Shown here in pieces: positions 44,212-51,254 of a stretch of DNA of 64,000 bases. The position numbers and the translations under genes were made by a program. The DNA is from an uncultured Prevotella sp. (GTDB lineage Bacteria > Bacteroidota > Bacteroidia > Bacteroidales > Bacteroidaceae). Under the pieces are notes generated by a model. That model did no database searches. It was not told the origin of the DNA and saw only the letters and a list, made by a program, of their open reading frames with translations. The stretch is from contig OMVI01000030.1 in assembly GCA_900314455.1 (NCBI GenBank), forward strand, positions 1 to 64,000. Reading direction: 5' to 3'. The number at the start of each line of letters is the position of its first letter. Positions within the stretch are counted from its first letter, which is position 1.

Positions 44212-45039
44212 ATGGAAGAGAAATTTGAGAAGACAATAGACATTGACAAAGTGCTTGAGAGCAAAATGGGAAGCAAGGCGCGATATGTGCCCCGCTTTGC
44301 CGTCAACTGGCTCAAGCGCATCACGCACGAGGACGAGGTGAACCGCTTCTTGTGGGAAAGCCGCGACAAGACGGGCACCGAATGGCTCACCGAATGCGTC
44401 AAATACCTTGACATGACCCTCAAGATAGAAGGCAAGGAGAACCTCCCCGACAAGAACGACGGCAAGCTTTACACCTTCGTGAGCAATCATCCGCTGGGCG
44501 GCGAGGACGGTGTCGCGCTCGGGTCCATCATCGGCCGGCACTACGACGGGCGTTTCCGCTATCTCGTCAACGACCTGCTGCTCAACCTTCCGGGGCTGCG
44601 TCCGGTGTCGATAGGCATCAACAAGACCGGAAAACAGAGCCGCGACTTCCCGCGGATGGTCGAGGCTGGCTTCCAGAGCGACAACCACATGCTGATGTTC
44701 CCTGCCGGTCTGAACTCGCGAAAGATAAACGGAAAGATACACGATTTGCCGTGGAAGAAGACGTTCATTACCAAGAGCGTCGAGTATCACCGCGATGTCG
44801 TGCCGATATACTTCAGCGGAAGAAACTCCGACCGCTTCTACCGCATAGCCAACTGGCAGCAAAAGCTGCACCTGAAGGTGAACATTGCGATGTTGTTCCT
44901 TGTCGATGAGATGTATCGCAACGTTCATGAGACATTCACAGTGAAGTTCGGCAAGCCGATACCCTGGCAGACTTTCGACAAGAGCCGTAAGCCTGCCGAG
45001 TGGGCAACGTGGGTCGAGGATAAAGTTTACGAATTATAA
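44212..45039 (+). CDS. glsA: PlsC-like O-acyltransferase (GlsA-like)
   Basis: A 275-residue acyltransferase of the lysophosphatidate/hemolysin-associated type. The catalytic block reads SNHPLGGEDG (91-100): His93 is followed by Glu98 and Asp99, so the usual HX4D spacing is HX5D here, a variant also familiar from lipoamino-acid enzymes. A later block MFPAGLNSRKINGKI corresponds to the FPEG substrate site. With the GNAT-like gene that follows it matches the pair glsA/glsB that makes glycine (lipoamino acid) lipids in Bacteroides; this one would add the second, ester-linked fatty acid. The symbol rests on family and pairing. Confidence 0.8.
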   Translation: MEEKFEKTIDIDKVLESKMGSKARYVPRFAVNWLKRITHEDEVNRFLWESRDKTGTEWLTECVKYLDMTLKIEGKENLPDKNDGKLYTFVSNHPLGGEDGVALGSIIGRHYDGRFRYLVNDLLLNLPGLRPVSIGINKTGKQSRDFPRMVEAGFQSDNHMLMFPAGLNSRKINGKIHDLPWKKTFITKSVEYHRDVVPIYFSGRNSDRFYRIANWQQKLHLKVNIAMLFLVDEMYRNVHETFTVKFGKPIPWQTFDKSRKPAEWATWVEDKVYEL

Positions 45040-45140
45040 CAATATAAGCGAAGGACACAGGTGACGAGACTGAAGGTTGCATTTCTTTGACAAATCGCCG
45101 CTGTCAGCCAATCGCTTAACGGCAAAAACAGACACAGAAC

Positions 45141-46148
45141 ATGGAAGAAGAGATAATACAGCCTATACCTAAGGAGTTGCTGAAGAAAGAGCTTACGAAG
45201 GACAGACTGCTCCGAATAACTAATAAAAGCCATAACGAGATTTATGTCATCACTGCTCATAACGCTCCGAACGTTATGAAGGAGATTGGACGCTTGCGTG
45301 AGATAGCATTCCGGACGGCAGGTGGCGGAACGGGAAAGGCTATGGATATCGACGAGTTCGACACCATGGACGACCCTTGCCGGCAGCTCATCGTATGGAA
45401 TCCGGCAGCGGAGGAGATTATCGGAGGCTACCGTTACCTCTTCGGCGACGACTGGAAGTACGACAAGAACGGACAGCCGATACTCGCAACGAGCCACATG
45501 TTCCATTTCTCAGATAAGTTCCTGAAGGAGTACGCTCCTTACACGGTGGAGCTCGGACGCTCGTTCGTATCATTGGATTACCAGAATGTGCGCAAGAATA
45601 CTAAGTCGATATTCGCCCTCGACAATCTTTGGGACGGTCTCGGCGCGCTGACGGTAATCAACCCGAACTGCAAGTACTTCTTTGGAAAGATGACAATGTA
45701 CCCGTCGTACATCCGTAAGGGGCGCGACATGATACTCTACTTCCTCAAGAAACACTTCGACGACAAGGACAATCTCATCGTTCCTATAAAGCCGTTGAAG
45801 ATAGAGACGCCTGAGAGTGAGCTTGCGCCGATATTCACCGGCAAGACTTTCAAGGATGATTACCGCATCCTCAACCACAACATCCGTAAGCTTGGCTACA
45901 ATATTCCGCCGCTTATCAATGCCTACATGAACCTCTCGCCGACGATGAAACTCTTCGGAACGGCTATCAACTATGGTTTTGGCGATGTTGAGGAAACGGG
46001 TATCCTGATTGCTGTCGACGAGATTTTCGAGGAGAAGCGCATCCGTCACATCGAGTCGTTCGTAAAGAACCATCCCGAGGCTTTGCACCTTACAAGTGGC
46101 GTCAACAACGTTATCTACAAGGAGAATTCGTCCGATAAGAACGCGTGA
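45141..46148 (+). CDS. glsB: GNAT-type N-acyltransferase (GlsB/OlsB-like)
   Basis: A 335-residue protein of the hemolysin-like/OlsB acyltransferase group. It has AFRTAGGGTGKAMDIDEFD and CRQLIVWNPAAEEIIGGYRY near 60-105, and VELGRSFVSLDYQ near 140, typical of N-acyltransferases using acyl-ACP. In Bacteroides the homologue GlsB attaches the first fatty acid to glycine. The C-terminal ~110 residues carry a further domain with NIPPLINAYMNLSPTMKLFG and the FGDVEETG motif. The preceding spacer is 100 bp. It is followed by a strong terminator. Confidence 0.82.
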   Translation: MEEEIIQPIPKELLKKELTKDRLLRITNKSHNEIYVITAHNAPNVMKEIGRLREIAFRTAGGGTGKAMDIDEFDTMDDPCRQLIVWNPAAEEIIGGYRYLFGDDWKYDKNGQPILATSHMFHFSDKFLKEYAPYTVELGRSFVSLDYQNVRKNTKSIFALDNLWDGLGALTVINPNCKYFFGKMTMYPSYIRKGRDMILYFLKKHFDDKDNLIVPIKPLKIETPESELAPIFTGKTFKDDYRILNHNIRKLGYNIPPLINAYMNLSPTMKLFGTAINYGFGDVEETGILIAVDEIFEEKRIRHIESFVKNHPEALHLTSGVNNVIYKENSSDKNA

Positions 46149-46191
46149 TGCCAGCGGGCGTTACCGCAGAATTACATTATACAATAATATT

Positions 46192-46250
46192 AATTACCCA
46201 ACCATGTTGCAAACGATATGCAGTTGCAATGTGGTTGGGTAAATTTTTTA
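46192..46250 (+). terminator. terminator of the acyltransferase pair
   Basis: TTACCCAACCA and TGGTTGGGTAA with an inner TTGCAA/TTGCAA stem, followed by ATTTTTTAT. Confidence 0.92.
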
Positions 46251-46311
46251 TGTCTATATACTGCATAAATAAGAATCATTCTTTTTTTCTGCGCTAGTGT
46301 AACGTCAGCAA

Positions 46312-46459
46312 TAACCTCGCAGAGGTTATACTGTCGGAAACCCCACATAAGCGATAGCGCAATGTGTGGGTACGTATTTGTTATCCCCATTCTTCGGTCG
46401 TTGCACTCCCTTGAATGGGGTTTCCGACAAGTAAAACCTCTTCGAGGTTTGTGGGTGAC
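46312..46459. repeat. REP-like double-hairpin element, copy B
   Basis: Same order as copy A (14661-14765): TAACCT/AGGTTA hairpin, GTCGGAAACCCC pairing with GGGGTTTCCGAC around GGTCGTTGCACTCCCTTG, AAACCTC/GAGGTTT hairpin, then TTTGTGGGTGAC. This copy has an extra ~45 bp containing CCCACAT ... ATGTGTGGG around GCGATAGCGC. Confidence 0.65.
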
Positions 46460-46606
46460 TTCACTTAAAGTGATGATAATCCCCTAAATAATAATTGATG
46501 TCGGCTGGTTTTCGAACTGCATTTTGCGCTTGTCAGGAGTCCGTAGATGTCCTTTCAAAATATCAAAGTTAAACTTCAGAGAGTCAATAGCTTAGCTTTC
46601 GCCTTG

Positions 46607-46715
46607 GAAAATAAATTAAAAATGTGATAAAAATAAATTAAAAATGAATGAAAAATAATTTATTTTTCATCCAAAAATAAATTAAAAACCAGGATAGGAG
46701 TTGGACTTTGACATT
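46607..46715. repeat. 22-bp-unit phased A-tract array, copy 3
   Basis: Two direct units, one inverted unit, one direct unit, then ACC and a tail GGAGTTGGACTTTGACATTT, which matches the tail of copy 4. Confidence 0.75.
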
Positions 46716-46745
46716 TCAAAACATAAGTAACCATTATCCAAGAGA

Positions 46746-46782
46746 CCTACCCAAGCCCTCCCGAATGGGAGGGATGTTAATT
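46746..46782. repeat. CCCTCCC/GGGAGGG palindrome
   Basis: ACCCAAGCCCTCCC-GAAT-GGGAGGGATGTT, followed by GATTTGTGGATGTC, the same words that follow the REP-like elements. Confidence 0.75.
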
Positions 46783-46819
46783 TGATTTGTGGATGTCCAG
46801 CGTAAATGGGTTTACCTTA

Positions 46820-46850
46820 TCCTCTGTAGGGGTTGTCCCTGCAGTGGATG
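46820..46850. repeat. short copy of the CCCTGCAGTGG element
   Basis: CCTCTGTAGGGGTTGTCCCTGCAGTGGATG: the ends of the 114-bp element at 10657-10770 with the middle missing. Confidence 0.5.
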
Positions 46851-46891
46851 TGTTCTTGTTGATTTGATATTTGAGGTAAAGTAAATACATT

Positions 46892-46928
46892 TAAAAAGGG
46901 CAAGCACCGGATTGGTACTTGCCCTTTT
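46892..46928 (-). terminator. terminator of the suf operon
   Basis: AAAAGGGCAAG and CTTGCCCTTTT form an 11-bp stem; on the minus strand it is followed by T and an AT-rich stretch. It lies 25 bp after the sufD stop codon. Confidence 0.88.
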
Positions 46929-46952
46929 CTATATTACAATTTATATTGTTTC

Positions 46953-48296
46953 CTACTTGCAAAGACTGCAACCTTCGCACTTGTTGAGCTGTCCGCGGAA
47001 ACGCATCTCTACGAGATGGTGGAGGCGGTCGCGAAGTGGTTCAAGCTGCATCTTGTCGATGACCTCGTTGATGAAGGCGAATTCGAGCAGTAGCTTTGCT
47101 TCCTCGAAGCTCACGCCACGCTGTTCCATGTAGAAGATGGCGGCGTCGTTGAGCTGTCCGACTGTAGAACCGTGGTTGCACTGTACGTCGTCGGCATATA
47201 TCTCCAGCATCGGCTGAGTGTACATGTGAGCCTTCTTCGTTGCGCAAAGGTTCTGGTTGGTTTCCTGCGACTTCGTCTTCTCGGCTCCATGACGGACGAG
47301 AACCTTTCCTGCAAACGCACCTACTGCACTGTCGTTGAGTACATATTTGTAGAGTTCGTTACTCGTGCAGTGGCCTACTTGATGGTCGATGAGAGTGTTG
47401 TTGTCGACATGCTGGTTCTTGTCGGCTATGACGCAGCCGTTGCACTGGCACTCGGCACCCTCGCCTTTGAACACCAAGTCGAGCTGGTTGCGCGTCACTC
47501 CGTTATGCAGAGTTATGACGTTGTGGTTGACACGACTGTCACGCTGCTGCTCAATGTACACGTTCGACACGCGCGTATTCTTGTAGTGAGTCTCCTCAAG
47601 GCAGTTGAGCTCAAGGCTGGCGTTGTTGCCAACGAATGCCTCTATGACCTGAGTGCCGAGGAATTTACGGTTGTCGGCAGCGTGGTCGCAGAACAGCAGC
47701 TTTGCCTCAGCGCCCTCGTCGAGGACGATAAGCACACGGCGGTTGACCATGAGGTCGACATCGGAACGCAGGATGTTGATGACCTGTATCGTTCTGTCGG
47801 CCTTTGCGTTGCGTGGAACGTACACGAAGAGACCGTCCTGTGCGAGCATCGTGTTGAGAGCCGTTACTGCATCGCCTGCCGTATTGGCTATTCTGCCGTA
47901 GTATTTGCCTATGAGATTAGGATGCTCTGCTGCTGCATGAGCGAGCGAATCTATTATTATGCCGTTCGTCAGCTTTGCCTTTGGAAGTGCCTTGGTGTAG
48001 AACTGGTCGTTGACGACGAAGTATAGTGACGTGCTCAAGTTCGGAACGTCGCAGCGGAAAGCCTCGTACGGGTCGACAGGTATCTCCAGCCGGTTGAGGT
48101 TGAGACCGTAGTCGGGCGCGAAGAGCTTCTCCATGTCGGTGTACTTGTAGCGTTCCACCTTCTTGCTAGGGAAGCCGAGGCGCTTGAAATCGTCGAAAGC
48201 CTGGTCGCGGACGGCGTTCATGACCTCCGGGGCGTGGCTCTTGATGAGTTCTGCCGACTCGTTGTATAGAGTTATATATTGTTGTTCACTGTTCAT
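46953..48296 (-). CDS. sufD: Fe-S assembly protein SufD
   Basis: The SufB paralogue in the SufBCD scaffold for iron-sulfur cluster assembly. The C-terminal beta-helix core is clear: LDEGAEAKLLFCDHAADNRK, VYIEQQRDSRVNHNVITLHN, GHCTSNELYKYVLNDSAVGA, QETNQNLCATKKAHMYTQPM, and the SufD end motif NHGSTVGQLNDAAIFYMEQR. The length of 447 residues is normal. It ends in a double CxxC (CEGCSLCK), not obviously part of the SufD core. Confidence 0.95.
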   Translation of the reverse strand: MNSEQQYITLYNESAELIKSHAPEVMNAVRDQAFDDFKRLGFPSKKVERYKYTDMEKLFAPDYGLNLNRLEIPVDPYEAFRCDVPNLSTSLYFVVNDQFYTKALPKAKLTNGIIIDSLAHAAAEHPNLIGKYYGRIANTAGDAVTALNTMLAQDGLFVYVPRNAKADRTIQVINILRSDVDLMVNRRVLIVLDEGAEAKLLFCDHAADNRKFLGTQVIEAFVGNNASLELNCLEETHYKNTRVSNVYIEQQRDSRVNHNVITLHNGVTRNQLDLVFKGEGAECQCNGCVIADKNQHVDNNTLIDHQVGHCTSNELYKYVLNDSAVGAFAGKVLVRHGAEKTKSQETNQNLCATKKAHMYTQPMLEIYADDVQCNHGSTVGQLNDAAIFYMEQRGVSFEEAKLLLEFAFINEVIDKMQLEPLRDRLHHLVEMRFRGQLNKCEGCSLCK

Positions 48297-48320
48297 TTTC
48301 TTTTGCTGTTATGGGGTGTA

Positions 48321-48380
48321 GGACATGATAGGCGATGATAAGCGTTGATAAGCGAAGATAAGTAAAGATGAGAGATACCA
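48321..48380 (-). repeat. decamer tandem array before sufD
   Basis: Units of 10 bp whose minus-strand reading is CTTATCAACG, CTTATCATCG, CTTATCTTCG and similar. It is the same unit and sense as the leader of the beta-barrel gene at 7151-7220. It starts about 25 bp before the sufD start codon. Confidence 0.8.
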
Positions 48381-48387
48381 ACTTGCT

Positions 48388-48432
48388 AATCAAGCCCCTC
48401 CCGTTCGGGAGGGGTAGGGGTGGGTAGTTAGG
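48388..48432. repeat. CCCCTCCC/GGGAGGGG palindrome
   Basis: AAGCCCCTCCC-GTTC-GGGAGGGGTAGGGGTGGGTAG in the sufC-sufD spacer. Confidence 0.75.
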
Positions 48433-48457
48433 GTGGGTCTTTCGTTTATTTTTTATG

Positions 48458-49222
48458 TTACTTCCCGAACTCCTTATCTGCCTCTTCCTTTATCCAATCA
48501 TAGCCGCGCTTCTCAATTTCCTTAGCAAGCTCCGGTCCGTCGGTGCGAACGATGCGTCCGTTATATAATACGTGGACGACGTTAGGCTTTATCATGTCGA
48601 GCAAACGCTCATAGTGGGTAATGACGATGATAGACTTCTGCGGTGTAAAGAGTTTGTTGACACCTTCGCCGACGATACGCATGGCGTCGACATCGAGGCC
48701 GGAGTCGGTCTCGTCGAGTATCGACAGCTGCGGGTCAAGCATAGCCATCTGGAAGATTTCGTTGCGCTTCTTCTCGCCACCGCTGAAGCCTTCGTTGACG
48801 GAACGGTGTGTAAGCTTCGAGTCGAGTTCAACAAGCTGGCGCTTCTCACGCAACAACTTCATGAACTCAGGTGCCTTCAGCGGTTCCAGTCCGTGGTATT
48901 TGCGCTTGGCATTGACGGCCGCTTTCATGAAGTTCGTCATGCTTACGCCCGGTATCTCTACAGGATACTGGAAGCTGAGGAATATTCCTTCGCAGGCACG
49001 CTCGTCCGGTTTCATTGCGAGAAGGTCTTTTCCGTTGAACGTTGCAGTACCGCTGGTGACGGTGTAGAGCGGGTTTCCCGTTATGACTGCGCTCAAAGTC
49101 GACTTTCCGGAACCGTTTGGTCCCATGATTGCATGTATCTCTCCGTCCTTAACGGTGAGATCAATTCCCTTCAGTATCTCTTTGCCTGCTATTGAGGCAT
49201 GTAAATTATGAATTTCAAGCAT
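48458..49222 (-). CDS. sufC: Fe-S assembly ATPase SufC
   Basis: ABC-type ATPase of the SufBCD complex. Walker A MGPNGSGKSTLSAV near 34, Q loop FLSFQYPVEIPGV, signature GFSGGEKKRNE, Walker B LSILDETDSGLDVDA and the switch His in VITHYERLL. The length of 254 residues is normal. The small exported protein gene is 19 bp upstream. Confidence 0.97.
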   Translation of the reverse strand: MLEIHNLHASIAGKEILKGIDLTVKDGEIHAIMGPNGSGKSTLSAVITGNPLYTVTSGTATFNGKDLLAMKPDERACEGIFLSFQYPVEIPGVSMTNFMKAAVNAKRKYHGLEPLKAPEFMKLLREKRQLVELDSKLTHRSVNEGFSGGEKKRNEIFQMAMLDPQLSILDETDSGLDVDAMRIVGEGVNKLFTPQKSIIVITHYERLLDMIKPNVVHVLYNGRIVRTDGPELAKEIEKRGYDWIKEEADKEFGK

Positions 49223-49241
49223 TGTGTTTACTTGCTTTTAT

Positions 49242-49628
49242 TTACTTCGTGAAAATATCTAATATATCAGTTATAATATCAAAGACGAAATCTCCGGTGG
49301 TGTAATCGCCCCGTGCCACCTTCTCATTCTGTCGTTGCTCGTCCTCGGCTTCGAAAATTCCTGGCTGATAGAAGAAGTACGGTCCGCAGTTGAACGGTCG
49401 TGTATCGACCTTCTTCGAGGTTCGAAAGCCCTTTGTCATTATCGACGGTTGCGGCACCGTGTCTTTCTCTAACTCCAGCTGAATGATGTATTTCATCCAC
49501 GGTTGAGGCTCCCAGGCGCGGGCAGGCATCACCGATATGGTGAAAAGAACAACCATCATGCCCATCAGAAGCTTTTTTATAAACTTCTTGTGATATACAT
49601 GCCGGTTTTTATTTTCTTCTCTTTCCAT
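49242..49628 (-). CDS. small exported hypothetical protein inside the suf operon
   Basis: A 128-residue protein not recognised as any family. A basic N-terminus and hydrophobic stretch (KKLLMGMMVVLFTISVMPARA) look like a signal peptide cleaved after ARA; then WEPQPWMKYIIQLELEKDTV, FNCGPYFFYQPGIFEAEDEQ and an amphipathic end (GDFVFDIITDILDIFTK). It has one cysteine and no lipobox. It is in the suf transcription direction, 19 bp before sufC and about 70 bp after sufB, which is odd for an exported protein. It may be a lineage-specific insertion. Confidence 0.75.
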   Translation of the reverse strand: MEREENKNRHVYHKKFIKKLLMGMMVVLFTISVMPARAWEPQPWMKYIIQLELEKDTVPQPSIMTKGFRTSKKVDTRPFNCGPYFFYQPGIFEAEDEQRQNEKVARGDYTTGDFVFDIITDILDIFTK

Positions 49629-49646
49629 ATCTTCAAGGTATTCAGC

Positions 49647-49680
49647 CCCACTCCCGTTCGGGAGAGGCCGGGGTGGGTTA
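49647..49680. repeat. CTCCC/GGGAG palindrome between sufB and the small gene
   Basis: CCCCACTCCC-GTTC-GGGAGAGGCCGGGGTGGGT, an intra-operon family copy. Confidence 0.7.
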
Positions 49681-49698
49681 GTCGTTTCTTAACTGGCT

Positions 49699-51150
49699 TT
49701 ATCCAACTGTTCCCTCCAGCGAAACGCTGAGAAGTTTCTGTGCCTCGACTGCGAATTCCATCGGCAACTTGTTGAGAACGTCCTTGGCATAGCCGTTGAC
49801 GATAAGTCCGACGGCGTCCTCCATTGGTATTCCACGTTGGTTGCAGTAGAATAGTTGGTCCTCCGAAATCTTCGAAGTCGTTGCCTCATGCTCCACAACT
49901 GCTGTGTCGTTGTGAATGTCAAGGTATGGGAACGTGTGTGCTCCGCAGTCGGAACCGAGCAGAAGGGAGTCGCATGAGCTGTAGTTCCGGGCGTTCTCGG
50001 CATGCTCCGTAGCACGAACGAGACCACGGTAGGAGTTCTGCGAGTGACCGGCGGATATACCTTTGGATATGATAGTCGACTTCGTGTTCTTTCCGATGTG
50101 TATCATCTTCGTGCCGGTGTCCGCCTCCTGATAGTGGTTAGTTACCGCAACAGAGTAGAATTCAGCTTGTGAGTTGTCGCCACGGAGTACACATGACGGG
50201 TATTTCCATGTTATTGCCGAACCGGTTTCTACCTGAGTCCACGACAATTTGGAATTGACGCCGCGCAAGTCGCCACGCTTTGTGACGAGGTTAAGCACTC
50301 CTCCCTTTCCGTGTTCGTCACCCGGGTACCAGTTCTGGACGGTCGAATACTTCACTTCGGCGTTGTTCATGACCACAATCTCTACCACGGCGGCGTGCAG
50401 TTGGTTCTCGTCGCGCATCGGAGCGGTGCACCCTTCGAGGTAGCTGACATAAGAATCGTCGTCGGCTATGATAAGTGTGCGCTCGAACTGGCCTGTGTTC
50501 AACGCGTTGATGCGGAAGTATGAGCTCAGTTCCATTGGACAACGGACGCCCTTCGGAATGTAGACGAACGAACCGTCGGAGAACACTGCCGAGTTGAGGG
50601 CTGCCGAGAAGTTGTCGCGATAGGGAACAACGGTGCCCAGATACTTTCGAACGAGGTCGGGATGTTCTTTCACAGCGGCGCCTATCGATGAGAAGATGAT
50701 TCCTTTTTCGGCAAGTTGCTTCTTGAAAGTCGTCTTCACCGAGACGGAGTCCATTACTGCGTCGACAGCGGTTCCGCTAAGTGCAAGGCGCTCTTCGAGT
50801 GGAATTCCGAGTTTGTCGAAAGTTTTCTCGAGCTCCGGGTCTATTTCCTTATTCTTGGGTTTCTTGGCGAGTGGGTCGGCATAATACGATATTGCCTGGA
50901 AGTCGATGTGAGGTACGTGAACGTGTCCCCACGTCGGAACGGGCAGCGTTTTCCAATAACGGTAAGCCTTGAGACGGAAATCGAGAAGCCAGTCGGGCTC
51001 TCCCTTCTTCTTCGAAATTAGACGGACGACGTCCTCGTTGAGTCCCTTTGGTATTATGTCGGTTTGTACATTGGTCGTGAAGCCATACTCGTACTTCTGG
51101 TCGACGACCCCCTTTACAAACTCGTTATCCTTGTTCTTTGTATCTTGCAT
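49699..51150 (-). CDS. sufB: Fe-S assembly protein SufB
   Basis: The main scaffold of SufBCD. N-terminal block [20 protein letters not shown], then [60 protein letters not shown] and the end [40 protein letters not shown] includes the conserved Cys region. The length of 483 residues is normal. It is the first gene of the unit; sufS and sufE are not in the window. Confidence 0.97.
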   Translation of the reverse strand: MQDTKNKDNEFVKGVVDQKYEYGFTTNVQTDIIPKGLNEDVVRLISKKKGEPDWLLDFRLKAYRYWKTLPVPTWGHVHVPHIDFQAISYYADPLAKKPKNKEIDPELEKTFDKLGIPLEERLALSGTAVDAVMDSVSVKTTFKKQLAEKGIIFSSIGAAVKEHPDLVRKYLGTVVPYRDNFSAALNSAVFSDGSFVYIPKGVRCPMELSSYFRINALNTGQFERTLIIADDDSYVSYLEGCTAPMRDENQLHAAVVEIVVMNNAEVKYSTVQNWYPGDEHGKGGVLNLVTKRGDLRGVNSKLSWTQVETGSAITWKYPSCVLRGDNSQAEFYSVAVTNHYQEADTGTKMIHIGKNTKSTIISKGISAGHSQNSYRGLVRATEHAENARNYSSCDSLLLGSDCGAHTFPYLDIHNDTAVVEHEATTSKISEDQLFYCNQRGIPMEDAVGLIVNGYAKDVLNKLPMEFAVEAQKLLSVSLEGTVG

Positions 51151-51173
51151 AATAAAAAATGCCTTTTATAAAG

Positions 51174-51220
51174 CAGCCACAAACATTATGCCAAAGTAAT
51201 GACGGTAACATTTGTGGCTG
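51174..51220. promoter_or_regulatory. long inverted repeat between infB and sufB
   Basis: CAGCCACAAA (51174-51183) and TTTGTGGCTG (51211-51220) are perfect 10-bp arms around a 27-bp loop that contains a TTACTTTG sequence on the minus strand, one base off the -7 consensus. It may be the infB terminator or a control site of the suf operon; the U-run is clearer on the + strand. Confidence 0.5.
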
Positions 51221-51254
51221 TTTTCTTAAGGAATTAAGGTCTGTGGCAGAACTG

